The notes below the pieces were generated by a model that saw only the letters and a program-made list of their open reading frames with translations, searched no databases and had not been told where the DNA came from. This document shows, in pieces, positions 11,400 through 20,964 of a stretch of DNA of 64,000 bases (positions are counted from its first letter, which is position 1; every line of letters starts with the position of its first letter). This DNA is from Sternotherus odoratus (lineage: Eukaryota > Chordata > Testudines > Kinosternidae). The stretch lies in contig JAVMKO010000003.1 in the NCBI GenBank assembly GCA_032164245.1, positions 5,032,651-5,096,650 on the forward strand, read 5' to 3'. The translations under genes and the position numbers were made by a program.

Positions 11400-11725
11400 A
11401 TCTTGAATGGCTTGCTAATTACAAAAACAGCTTCTCCTCTCTCCGAGTTCACACCTCCAATTCAGCTGCTAGAAGAATACCCCACCCTCCCTGATTTGAG
11501 TTAACAAGCTGGTTCAGCCTGATTGGACTAACCTTGTTACCTCCTACCTGGTTCTTGCCTACTTATCTATACCTGCCCTTGGACACTTCCACTGCTTGCA
11601 TCCGACCAAGTGGGTATCAACCCACGAAAGCTTATGCTTCAAAACTTTATAGTTAGTCTTTAAGGTGCCACAGGACTTTGTTACCTCTGCTATTCCAGAC
11701 TAGCACGGCTACCTCTCTGATTCTT
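11400..11725 (+). mobile_element. Penelope-like element 3' end in inverted orientation to its neighbour, copy A
   Basis: Starts at the last codons of the element protein (DLEWLANYKNS), continues through its 3' UTR and ends ACGGCTACCTCTCTGATTCT. Its last ~300 bases are the inverse of 11205-11399, so the two parts form a head-to-head pair. Confidence 0.75.
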
Positions 11726-11871
11726 ATACATCAGCCTCTGTGTCCCAGGACAACATGCCATGGTTCTCAGCCACTTTGCCCATGCTTACCAGGCCTGCTG
11801 GATGCTAGGGAGATGGTGGAATTTGTGGGCTCCTTCTGTTAGTGGGCATGCTGCCAAGGTGAGATTCAGTA

Positions 11872-13537
11872 CTATGGAAACCAGACACCCTTGGCGGCCC
11901 TTGCCTTCCAAAAGGGTGGCTTTGTAAATTTAGTATCGAGAGTCCGTGACATTCGGGACTTCACTTTGTTTTTGAGCTTGGAGAAGGTTTGCTTGAGGCA
12001 CATTAAGATCCGTTTGAGAACTGGAACTTTTTTCCTGGGATGGGATGGTGTCCTAGCTCTGGAGGCCTTTGGTCGAGAACCGTCAGGACTTCTAGTTGCT
12101 TTCTCCCCAGCTTCCGACAGCCCTGTTGTACTTGTAGCAATGGACACCATCTTTGGTTGCTTGGTGGGAGCCTTTTTCCCCATTCCAGCCTGCGTCTTGC
12201 TCCTCTCTGCTGGAAGGAGCCACAGCACTGGCATCTTATTGTGGTTGGATGGTGCTGAGGAGTCTTCTGGCATCCATCGCTGTGGAATTTCATGGGATCT
12301 TCTGGGCACGTCAGTACCTGCAGAGCCATCTGGTCTCTTCTGTCGATGTTTACTGTACTTCTTGCAGACTCTGGTTGACGGCTGGTCCCTGGAGAGCTTT
12401 GAATTCGCAGTTCCATCAAGCCCACGTGGAGTCGTGATGTCTCGAAGACCAGGCTGCTGAGCAGATACTTGTGTCTCTTCTAGAGTTTTCTTAGCCTTCA
12501 TCTTTCCTGGATGTGTCTTGTGGCACTGCTGGCAGACTGAGACCTGGCCCGCCAAGGGGCGGGAGCTGCTCAACATATCCGTCAGGTGCTTGATCTGTTC
12601 CGCCTGCCCAGCAATGAGAGAGTCAAGGACGGATCTTGTCAGCTGCCCAGAGCCTGATGCCTCTGGGGCAACCTGGTGGTGTTGGGTCCTGGGAAGATCT
12701 GCCCTGCTCTCACCTGCCTGTGCCTCTGACCTCAGGCGGGAGACTTCTCCCGAGATAACCTTCCTCTCCTTGTGCAGCTCCAACTTCTCTTCAGTTCCTT
12801 TGGTGCCGCTCACGCTGGTCAGGGGCTCTCTCAACTCGCTCCTATAAAGGTGAAGTGTTGCTGCGAGTATCTTCTCTGTTATCGCAGTTCCTGGAGGTGG
12901 CGATGTCGGTGCGCAACGATCTGGGTTAGTCTGGTTTCCTGCCGCGTCATCACTCCTGTCCGTCTCCATGGTGGTATCTTCCACTGGCATTGGAGGACGT
13001 GTGGAACGAGAGGAGCTTTGCCTCCCTTTCTGCGAGGCGCTGTGATGGTCTGGAGGTTTTTCCCCTCTGGATGCTGCTGCCCCAGGATGCTTCCAGGAGT
13101 AAGATCTATACGACTCTCTCACCATCATAGGAAACGCCTTCATTTGGGTCTCCAAGCATTTCTGAGCCACGTGGTCCTGCAGCTTAACTACCACCGTGGG
13201 CACAAGCCTGGCCAGGATGACCCTCTGGACCTTTTTGGGCACAGATCCTGGGGGCCAGACACATGGTTCCTGGATCTCCTGTGCATGCTGAGGGCTTGCA
13301 TTGGATCTCAGGGGCTTTGGGACCTTTGCTGGAACTCCACATTTGGGCCGATCGCTGGGACTAGTGGATCCTTCCCAGCCCGCAACAGGCACGATCTCCC
13401 TTGTGTGGCAGAGGGACCCTGAGCAAGTCGTGGAGGCTTCTCTCGGGGAAAAGGAGCTGGGTCTCCAAAGGAAAGAGGTGCTGGATTCCACAGAGAAATA
13501 GGAGAAGTTGCTCACCGCAAGTGTCCTCACACGTGGC
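11872..13537 (-). CDS. Terminal coding exon of candidate SPATA31-like gene, copy A
   Basis: A minus-strand frame is open for 591 codons from 13647. I place the exon start at 13537, behind a pyrimidine-rich acceptor ending CCCACAG, which leaves 554 codons and a stop. The product is basic and rich in Ser and Pro. It contains a segment with the words KLQDHVAQKCLE and FPMMVRESYR, a CQQCHKTHPGK cysteine/histidine word, and near the C-terminus the basic helix-like stretch LKRILMCLKQTFSKLK. Mammalian SPATA31 proteins also have one huge Ser/Pro-rich last exon, repeated L-x2-H-like motifs and a late basic hydrophobic stretch; that is family knowledge from memory. Against copy B I count 12 base changes, 7 replacing residues in 6 codons and 5 silent, with no frameshift or stop. 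The homology is uncertain; it may be an unrelated reptile gene. No polyadenylation signal is visible just downstream. Confidence 0.5.
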
Positions 13538-13737
13538 CTGTGGGAGAGAGCAGAAAGGGACAGATGGGACATGGCCCTGCTGAGAAAAGGTGGGACTTGG
13601 GCACAGCCTTCCCACTGTTGTGCAAAGGGGCATGCATGGCACACCACTCTGACTCAAGGAAATCAACTGGATAACGAAGGACTGAGAGGGGGAGCTGGCA
13701 CTCGTTTGATCGATAACAATAACCCCTTCGTCACACG

Positions 13738-13790
13738 CACATGTGCAGCACCTAGCGCAATGGGGCCGTGAGCATGATTGGGGAACCTGT
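13738..13790 (+). mobile_element. Fragment of a widespread amniote repeat tail, copy A
   Basis: GTGCAGCACCTAGCGCAATG followed by GGG is a common conserved repeat tail in amniotes. It lies in the intron next to the terminal exon. Similar sequence occurs near 63450 and 51080. Confidence 0.45.
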
Positions 13791-13859
13791 GATATCTCAA
13801 CAGAAAGATTAGCTAACAAAAATTGGTTGAGGTGAGGAAGATGTGAGCGTGTGTGTGTA

Positions 13860-14150
13860 GCCCTTGCCAGAGGATGTTGTGAAGGCCAAGACTATAAACA
13901 GGGTTCAAAAAAGAACTAGATAAATTCATCAGTGGCTATTAGCCAGGATGGGCAGGTATGGTGCCCTCAGTCTCTGTTTGTTTGAAGCTGGAAATGGACG
14001 ACAGGGGATGGATCACTTGATGGTTACATGTTCTGTTCATTCCCTCTGAAGCATTTGCCATTGGCCACTTTCAGAAGACAGGACACTAGGCTAGATGGAT
14101 CTTTGGTCTGGTAACCTTAAGCCCTTCCAGTCCTATGCATGGTGGACACC
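13860..14150 (+). mobile_element. CR1 LINE 3' end, copy A
   Basis: Contains GAGGATGTTGTGAAGGCCAA, then ACAGGGGATGGATCACTTGA and CATTGGCCACTTTCAGAAGA, the standard CR1 3' region, ending near CTTCCAGTCCTATG. Copy B equivalent: 37039-37329. Confidence 0.85.
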
Positions 14151-14355
14151 CCATCACAGGGTGTCGTTTGATTGGTGTTTCTTTCACACATAGCAGGGAG
14201 CAAGGGAAGGTTCTAGACAGTTGCCTGCTGGGAGATACTGCCGCGCAGAAGGATTTGATCCTACTCACAACCCCCACTTGTGTCTCTGCATTTGATTTCT
14301 GATAATCCCTCACCTCACTTTCACTGGGATCTCACCTTGGAAGCTAAAGCCTCTT

Positions 14356-14648
14356 AGGGCTGGGCTACACTATGGGGGTCGGGGGTCGACCCTAAGATAT
14401 GCAACTTCAACTGTGAGAATAGTGTAGCTGAAGTCACAGTATCTTTGGTTGGCTTACCTGGCCGTCCCCACGGCAGCGAGTCGACCACGGCTGATCCCCT
14501 GCCGACTCCACTTACTCCTCTTGCCGAGGTGGAGTACGGGAGTCGATTCGGGGATCGATTTATAGTGTCTAGATGAGACGCGATAAATCGATCCCCGATA
14601 CATCAAGCGCTACCCGCCGATCCAGCAGGTAGTGTAGCTAGACCCTTC
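14356..14648. mobile_element. Inverted-repeat element rich in GTCGA, copy A
   Basis: Begins AGGGCTGGGCTACACTATGG and ends GGTAGTGTAGCTAGACCCTT, so the ends pair imperfectly. The inside repeats GTCGAC/ATCGAT words and contains a hairpin around 14505-14545. It is a familiar non-autonomous DNA transposon type in turtles. The CTTACCTGGCC inside it is not taken as a splice site. Confidence 0.6.
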
Positions 14649-14769
14649 GTGGCTTTTCCCCTGTTATTTTAGGATCTTGGAGTGTCTGGTTTTCCCTGCC
14701 CCCTTCTGCTCCACATTCACTATCCTCTCCCATCCAGCCCCCCGAATGCTCCCCATTCAGTTGCCTTAC

Positions 14770-14871
14770 GGTATCGGAACTTCATTCGGGTGTCTGCCCA
14801 CGTACTCTATCCTCCTCTCAACGATCCTGCGGCTGTGAGCCCAGGTGAGCTGCTCCCCGTGCACAGGGCAG
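14770..14871 (-). CDS. Candidate internal exon (102 nt, phase 2 to 2), copy A
   Basis: It has a strong acceptor (GCTCTCTCTGTTCCACAG) and the donor GTAAGG. It reads without stops as CPVHGEQLTWAHSRRIVE, RRIEYVGRHPNEVPIP. It enters in phase 2 and leaves in phase 2, which joins the terminal exon frame exactly. The copy B version at 37949-38050 is identical. The other two phases run into a stop or do not join the terminal exon. I do not recognise a domain. Confidence 0.45.
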
Positions 14872-14879
14872 CTGTGGAA

Positions 14880-15720
14880 CAGAGAGAGCAGTTAGCTGAG
14901 TGCAGGCCCTGCCCTCAGGCCCTCTTTTATCCAGGGGTGCGGCACTGAGAGGCTCCCTGTCCCATTCTCCACTGAGGCAGCCTCATCCCCTGCAATGCCC
15001 AGGCCTTGGACGTTCTGGTTTTGGGTCAGCTGGGTTGTTGGGTGATCCCTGTCTAGTGTTGAGAAGGTGAGAATGTGTCCTGCTGGCAGCATGTGTGTCA
15101 TGTCCCTTCCGCAGAAGCTAGGCAATGTAAAGGAAAATGGCCTACTACAGCTACTAATTAATGTGGCTACTTCTCCAGCTCGAATGGGTGCTTTATGCTG
15201 CAAGGCTGAAGGTCCAGGATTCAAATCCTACTGGGAACCCATGCTGGGGGACTGGAGACGAGGGTGTGGGTGGATAAGGAGGATAGGGGGGGTCATTGCA
15301 CAAGGGCTGTCACCCCCCTTTTACCCGACCCACCATTCTAGAAAGGCCAGCCTTCCTCCCTGAACTCTCCCTCTCACCTCCCTGGTGTGCACAGGGCTGG
15401 CCCCATAAAGCATTTCCCCCCAGGATTGGGAGGGGAGGATGGGCCAGTCCAGTGGACACAATCTACACCCTCCCACCCCCCAGTTAAATGAGCTGTGTGA
15501 TGCTCAAGAAAGGGAATGACCCTCTGTATGATGCATGGGGGGTGGACTAGGGAGGGCAACTTCTGCTGGGTGGGAATGAATTGCATGATGCTAAGGAGAA
15601 TAGTTGCTTGCCTGGTACATAGATCAGGGCAGGGGGGTATTACTAAGCTACTGCCCCTGGGTGGGGATGAACTGCGATGACAAAGGAGGGGATTGACCCA
15701 ATGCAGTGGAGGGGGGCATT
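14880..15720. other. Intronic sequence with a tRNA-like SINE remnant, copy A
   Basis: Near 15195-15240 the words GGTCCAGGATTCAAATCCTA resemble a pol III B box. The rest is C-rich intronic sequence. A 150-codon minus-strand frame at 15374-15826 is broken in copy B, so I do not call it. Confidence 0.4.
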
Positions 15721-15726
15721 GCTTAC

Positions 15727-15870
15727 CTTGTCTCTCGGGATGCACAAGCCTCCTCCCACTCTTCCTCACAGTGCCAAAAAGCTGCCAGAAGTGAGACACA
15801 AAGGAGCCATTGAGCTGCTTGAGCACCCTCTGCTCCGTAGCACCCTAGAGCCCCAGGTTTCAGGGGCAAC
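15727..15870 (-). CDS. Candidate internal exon (144 nt, symmetric phase), copy A
   Basis: It lies between an acceptor ending TCTGTTCACAG and the donor AAG|GTAAGC. In the frame compatible with the neighbouring exons it reads 48 codons including AAQWLLCVSLLAAFWHCEEE, a short hydrophobic stretch followed by acidic residues. A second frame starting at an internal AG near 15844 also looks protein-like (VLKQLNGSFVSHFWQLFG). That frame cannot be joined to the downstream exons without a stop. The single copy A/B difference here (H to Y in the first frame) is silent in the second frame, so the reading frame is not settled. Confidence 0.35.
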
Positions 15871-16016
15871 CTGTGAACAGAGCCCCAGCCAGCGCCTCTG
15901 GGCATGATGGTGCCCTCGCAGGAGGAGTGGAGACAGCTGGGGGAATAGACCCTATTTCTTTGCTTTGCATGGGGCCCAAGTCTGCCACCACAGCAGGAGG
16001 GGCAGGGACTGCTTAC

Positions 16017-16065
16017 CTTCCGTTTCCCCCCTTCTGGCTCTGTGCCTCCTCTTCCTCGGAGAAGC
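16017..16065 (-). CDS. Candidate 49-nt internal exon, copy A
   Basis: It lies between the acceptor TTTCTTTGTGTGTGGCAG and the donor AAG|GTAAGC. In phase 1 to 2 it reads FSEEEEAQSQKGGNG and connects to the 144-nt exon. In phase 0 it reads the basic ASPRKRRHRARRGETE, which would suit a position after a membrane segment as in SPATA31 proteins, but then the next exon hits a stop. It is identical in copy B (39197-39245). Confidence 0.35.
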
Positions 16066-16309
16066 CTGCCACACACAAAGAAAGCAGCAGGGTTATAAGA
16101 GAACTCCTCAATACAACTGGGATAACAATAAGCCAGAGGTGATTGCCATGTGGGGCCAGAGGGAAATTTTTCCATATGGGAGACTATTGCACTCTGAGGC
16201 ATCCTGGGTAGGCATTGTGCTTTCCTGTGATGCAGCCAAGAGTTCTACAGGAAGTCAGATATGAAGTTGCAGAATTACTAACTGTGGTAGTTAACCTATT
16301 ACTTAAACC

Positions 16310-16556
16310 AGCCTCTCTGCCAGATGTCTGAAGGGTAGCTAATATAATGCTGATTATTTTAAAAGGCCCCAGAGGCGTCCTGGCAATTACAGGCTAGTGA
16401 GCTTAACTATAGTACGTGGCAAATTGATTGAAACTATAGTAAAGAACAGAATGATCAGCTATATCGAGGAACACAGTTTCTTGCGGAAGAGTCAACATGG
16501 CTTTTGAAAAGGGAAATCATGCCTCACCAATCTACTAGAATTCGGGGGGGGGGGGT
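16310..16556 (+). mobile_element. CR1 LINE fragment, left part of an interrupted copy, copy A
   Basis: CAATTACAGGCTAGTGAGCT, then GGCAAATTGATTGAAACTAT and ACTAGAATTC are CR1 reverse-transcriptase-region words. The copy resumes at 17836 after the 1.28-kb insertion. Copy B equivalent: 39490-39738. Confidence 0.8.
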
Positions 16557-17835
16557 TGTGACAGGTTGGACCCCCATTCCGGGGACACCTGATCTACTGG
16601 GGTGCCCCTGAGCATGCCCGTTCCACCAGTCTGGGCTCCCACATCCTGTTCTGCTTCACACACATACACAAGTAGGGATAGAATCACACGGAGTATACAA
16701 TCTGCTCTGTGTGGGACGACTCAGCTCGGGGACTGCCCAGCACTCAGATGGAGTGTAAATCCAAAAATATATTGTCTTGCATAGTACAGAGATCTATACA
16801 GCTTCCTCCCGCAATGTGGAAGAAGATATGCACAGCTTTTTGCCTCCTCCCCCCACCCCAGTTATGAATTGCAGAAACTGAGTTTTAGATTAAACCAACA
16901 GGTTTATGAACTACAAAGGGTAAATTTTAAGTGATTATTAAGGATAGCAAACAGATCAAAGGAGATTACAGAGCAAATAATACAAAACATGCAGCCTAAG
17001 CTTAAAATACTAAATTCACTGATTAATAGTAACACATTCTCACCCTAAATGTTCTTTTGTGAAGGTGGCAAAGTTTCTGGAAGGTAAACTGCACTGCTTG
17101 CCATTCCAATATTCAAGTGTTCCTTTCACACTCTAGATCTTTTTCACCTTGGCTTTCTTGCCTGCCCCCCTCCTCCCCCGGGTTAGTTCCTTTGTTTCTC
17201 CAGGTGTTTTCAGCAGTCTTCCTTTTTTGGGTAGGGAAGCAGTGGAGAAGAACCTAGCTTAACTCACTTCCCAACCTTAAATGAGATTTGGATATGACAG
17301 GAGTAGGGTGATCAGACAGCAAATGTGGGGGGTAATAGGAGCCTCTATGGGAAAAAGAACCAAAAATTGGGACTGTTCCTATAAAAATCGGGACATCTGG
17401 TCACCCTAGACAGGAATCCTTTGTCTCCCAGTTTGACCCCCACCCCCTCCTAGTGGAAAAATACCAGGAGTCCAAAATGATGTTCAGTACCAGGTGACAT
17501 GATCACATGACCCTGCACTGTCAAAGCAGCATCCCAGGAAACGTCTCAGGAAGGAGGAAGATTAGTATCTTCAAAGTCCTATTGTCCTTCCTAATGCCCC
17601 ATCCGGGCTAATTGCCTACTGTCGGGTGGGCGTTCCCCTGATGCAAGCACTTTTGTATTTGACACAGAGCCCATCTTCCTAACTTCAGATATAGAAATGA
17701 TACATGCATACAAATAGGATACTCACATTCTGTAAATCATAGTCTTTCCAATGATATCTCACCTGACCCATCTTAGTTGTGCCATATGCATATCGTAACA
17801 ATATTTCCATGAAGAATATGGGGCGTAATGTCACA
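16557..17835. mobile_element. 1.28-kb element with TGTGACA/TGTCACA ends inserted in CR1, copy A
   Basis: Starts TGTGACAGGTTGGACCCC and ends GGGCGTAATGTCACA. It splits one CR1 copy, whose two halves (ending ACTAGAATTC plus a G run, and resuming GAGGTGAACAAGCGTGTGGA) would be continuous without it. It has no coding capacity and itself contains a TA-flanked family 1 insertion at 17306-17406. The TG...CA ends would also fit a solo LTR. Confidence 0.65.
17306..17406. mobile_element. TA-flanked inverted-repeat element, family 1, nested, copy A
   Basis: GGGTGATCAGACAGCAAATG to ACATCTGGTCACCC, flanked by TA. It lies inside the 1.28-kb element. Confidence 0.75.
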
Positions 17836-18200
17836 GAGGTGAACAAGCGTGTGGACAAGGGTGATCCAGTGGATAGAGTGTACCTGAACTTTCAGAAAGC
17901 CTTTAACAAGATCCTTCATCAAAGGTTTTTAAGCAAAGTAAGTTGTCATGGGATAAGAGAGAAGGTCTCAGCATGGACCAGTGACTGGTTAAAAGACAGG
18001 AAACAAAGGGTAGAAATAAATGGTGAGTTTATGAAGAGAGATAAATAGCAAGATCCCCCCAAGGATCTGTACTGGGACCAGTGTTGTTCAACATAGTCAG
18101 AAATGATCTAGAAAAGGGGGGAAACAGTGAACTGGCCAGTTTTGCCAATGATACAAAACTACTCAAGATAGTTAACTCCACAGCTGAATATGCCCTCCTT
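17836..18200 (+). mobile_element. CR1 LINE fragment, right part of the interrupted copy, copy A
   Basis: Encodes VYLNFQKAFNKILHQRF and WTSDWLKDRKQRVEINGEF, the CR1 reverse transcriptase F-x-KAFD region with N in place of D, broken by a stop at 18046. Copy B equivalent: 41019-41383. Confidence 0.85.
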
Positions 18201-18590
18201 GTTCCTTGATGTAGAACTCTGTGCCGGGCTGTATGAAAATGCATTTTGCTTGAATGGGCCCCATTTGCCAAACAAGTTCTCCAGAACTCTTTCTATGACT
18301 GCCTTGTCCTCTTCATTATTTACCATTCTGCCAATCTATGTGTCATCAGGACATTTTTTATCAGCAGCAATTTTATATTTATTTCCAAGTCATTGGTAAA
18401 AATACTGAATACTATCAGACCAAGTACTGATCCCTGCAGAACCCCAGTAGAAACACCTGCATTCAATGAGCCCTCTGACAATTACTTTTGGAGATCTGCA
18501 AGTTAGCCTGTTCTCAGTTCATTTAACCTGTGCTCCACTGGTACTGCCTCATGCTAATTTTTAATCCAGATGTCATGTGGTACTTGAATG
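18201..18590. mobile_element. CR1 5'-region fragment, orientation uncertain, copy A
   Basis: TTCCAAGTCATTGGTAAAAA and ACTGATCCCTGCAGAACCCC are words I associate with CR1 5' regions read in antisense. It separates two sense CR1 fragments. Copy B equivalent: 41384-41773. Confidence 0.5.
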
Positions 18591-19190
18591 CATAAACAGG
18601 GGAATCTCAAGTTGGAGCAGAGAGGTTATTTGACCTCTGTATTTGGCACTGGTGCAACCACTGCTGGAATATTGTGTCCAGTTCTGGTGTCTAACGTTCA
18701 AGAAGGATGTTGATAAATTGCAGAGGGTTCAGAGAAGAGCCATAAGAATGATTAAAGGATTAGAAAACCTGCTTTGTAGTGATAGATTCTAGGAGCTCAG
18801 TCTATGTAGCTTAAAGAGGCTAAGAGGTGGTTTGATGAAAACTCCATAAATATCTACATGGGGAACAAATAATTACAAATGAGCTCTTCAATCTAGTAGC
18901 GGCAGGTCTAACATGGTCCAGTGGCTAGAAGGAGAAGCTAGACAAATTCAGACTAGAAATAAGACATCCATTTTTAACGGTGAGAGCAATTAACCCTTGG
19001 AACAATTTACCAAGGTTGTGGTGGATGGATTCTCCATCAATGGCAATTTTTAAAATCAAGATTGGGCATTTTTATAAGAGGTATGCTCTAGGAATTATTG
19101 TGAGGAAGTTCTTTGGCCTGTGCTATACAGGGAGGGTTGGACTAGAAGATCCCAGTGGGTCTTGCCTTGGAATCTATGAAAAACACCACC
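18591..19190 (+). mobile_element. CR1 LINE 3' half, copy A
   Basis: Carries CTGGAATATTGTGTCCAGTT, then GAGAGCAATTAACCCTTGGA and the 3' end GGTCTTGCCTTGGAATCTAT, then GA. Copy B equivalent: 41774-42373. Confidence 0.85.
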
Positions 19191-19384
19191 TTACAAAAAA
19201 CTAAGTTTGTTATGTCTATGCAGTTGCTTTTTGTTATGTCTATGCAGTTACAACCAAAGGAGTAATCGCATCAAAACATGAAATCAGGGTTGTTTGACAT
19301 GACCCATTTTCCATAAAACCTTATAAACCTGCTTTAAATATATTCCCATCCTTTAATTATTGATTGAATGCCATATCAGTTTGT

Positions 19385-19610
19385 TCATTTCAGGCTAACT
19401 GGCCTATAACATGTCGGGTCAGTCCTCTATACCTTTTCGAATATTGACAAAACATTAGCATACTTCCAGCCTTCTGGAATTTCCTCAGTATTCCTAAATT
19501 TATTAAAAATTGTCAGTGGGCCAGGAACCTCCTAAGCCAGCTCTTTGAGGACTCTTGGGTGCAGATGATCCAGGCCTGCTGATTTAAAAATACTTATGTT
19601 TGGTTCCTGC
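19385..19610 (-). mobile_element. CR1 LINE reverse transcriptase fragment, antisense, copy A
   Basis: In copy B (42568-42793) the minus strand reads LDHLHPRVLKELAQEVLDPL and PEGWKYANVLSIFEK, the N-terminal part of the CR1 reverse transcriptase. Copy A carries the same sequence with a disrupting change. Confidence 0.85.
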
Positions 19611-19661
19611 ATTCAGCTGGCAGCAATCCAGCCTTTCCATCTCTCTAGGATTCACACTTAC

Positions 19662-19769
19662 CTCAGATCGGGCGCGCAGCATCACAGTAGTAATGATGAG
19701 AAACAGCAACAGAAAATTCAGGATTGGTAGGCAGGAGGCATCGTAGAGATCTAGGAGGAGTGAATTCAT
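19662..19769 (-). CDS. Candidate membrane-anchor exon (alternative first exon), copy A
   Basis: A minus-strand frame from an ATG at 19769 gives 36 codons. These include the hydrophobic run ILNFLLLFLIITTVM followed by RARSE, ending at a consensus donor GAG|GTAAGT. An acceptor-like TCACTCCTCCTAG inside it would let it join the exon at 22214-22280 in phase 1. It leaves in phase 0, and no downstream exon I found continues that phase without a stop. It is either an exon of another isoform, an exon of a gene with an unseen partner, or a chance frame. Copy B shows four changes here, all replacing residues. Confidence 0.35.
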
Positions 19770-20559
19770 TTTCTCAGGCTCCTAAACTAAAAACTACGGA
19801 CACTCTCAAGGCAGCAATAAGTATCCAATCTCCACCTGACAGCAGGTTGCTGCTCTGGCAGCAGGCAGGCGCTGATGTCATCTCTAGGTCAGAATGGGGC
19901 TGCCCTCTTGCAGTCTCCCTCTAGCCTGTGACCTGTCAATGTTGTACTAAGATCAGGAGATAGGATGGGGCAACCGCCCAAGGGGGCTGAGCTGCTGAGC
20001 TCAAAGTAAGGCAGGAGAGAGGGTGTCAGATTTTCTAGGAAAACCCGGGGTCTTTTCAGAGCGTTATGACTCCCAAGCCGCTAGGCAAGGGATGGTTTTT
20101 CCCTACTTGTGGAAACTCATAAAACCCCTGTGACTGAGGCAGAATCTCCCAGCCTGAAATGAGAAGTCGCCCTGGAGTGATTATCTAACGCTATGAGTGC
20201 AGAGAAACTTTCACAGTATCGCCAGCCCAAGCATTCCAAAGCCATGATCTGGGCTGCACCAAAATGATGAGTTTGGCTTCCAAATCTTGGGTCTTCCCAA
20301 AAAATTAATCTGGGGAATTCTTCATTTGCCTTCTGGTATCTGAGCCACTAGGGTGCACTCAATTCACGTTCTCCATCTTCTCTTTGCAACCATGAGGGCT
20401 TAAAATTGGCTAACAAATACAAATAAAATAAAAAGCAGAGATTCTCAAATAAATCACTTGACTCCAGTAGTGGGAGCTTTAGGAAAAGCACCCTAAGTCA
20501 TGAAATAATAAAGAGCCCTACCTCTTATCTAACATGTTCAATCAGTAGATCTCAAAGCA
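19770..20559. other. Intronic sequence, no element recognised, copy A
   Basis: No exon with both splice sites was found here. The stretch is well conserved in copy B (42953-43742). Confidence 0.45.
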
Positions 20560-20725
20560 CTTTACAAAGGAGGCCTGTAGCATTAGCCCCTTTTTAGAGA
20601 TGGAAACTGAGGCACAGAGAAGTGACTTGCCCAAGGTCACCCAACAAGACAGTAGCAGAGCCATGACTAGCACTTAAGTCTTCTGAGTTCCATCTAGTGT
20701 TCTATCCACTAGGCCACAGCACATT
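20560..20725 (-). mobile_element. MIR-type SINE, copy A
   Basis: The plus strand reads GGAAACTGAGGCACAGAGAA then GTGACTTGCCCAAGGTCACC, the inverse of the conserved MIR core, and ends in TCTATCCACTAGGCCACAG. Copy B equivalent: 43743-43908. Confidence 0.8.
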
Positions 20726-20964
20726 TGAAGTAATGGGTCATTGTCAATACATTTCTGTGGTGACTATTTAGAACTCGTTAAATTACTGAAGTTACACATT
20801 TTGACCTGTGACCTGTGCTGGTACAAGGGCATCATTATTAAAGAGTTTCCCACAGCAGGTTGATCTGAGTTCTTGTTAGGACTGAGCACAAGTTAACTGG
20901 ACCATGTCTCTGATGTCCCCATGGGAAAGTTTGAAAGTCACTGAAGGCCTTGCAGTGCGCTGAC

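Noticed and set aside
11891..13583. Long plus-strand open frames (up to 216 codons) opposite the terminal exon
   Set aside because: They are complementary shadows of the longer minus-strand frame and have no start context or domain.
14086..14313. Minus-strand 75-codon frame conserved in both copies
   Set aside because: It lies across a CR1 3' end; conservation only reflects the recent duplication.
14440..14460. CTTACC motif as a splice donor between exons
   Set aside because: It lies inside an inverted-repeat transposon and has no matching acceptor.
15374..15826. 150-codon minus-strand frame reading through from the 144-nt exon
   Set aside because: Copy B carries a frameshift that cuts it to 107 codons, and it runs through the exon donor into intronic sequence.
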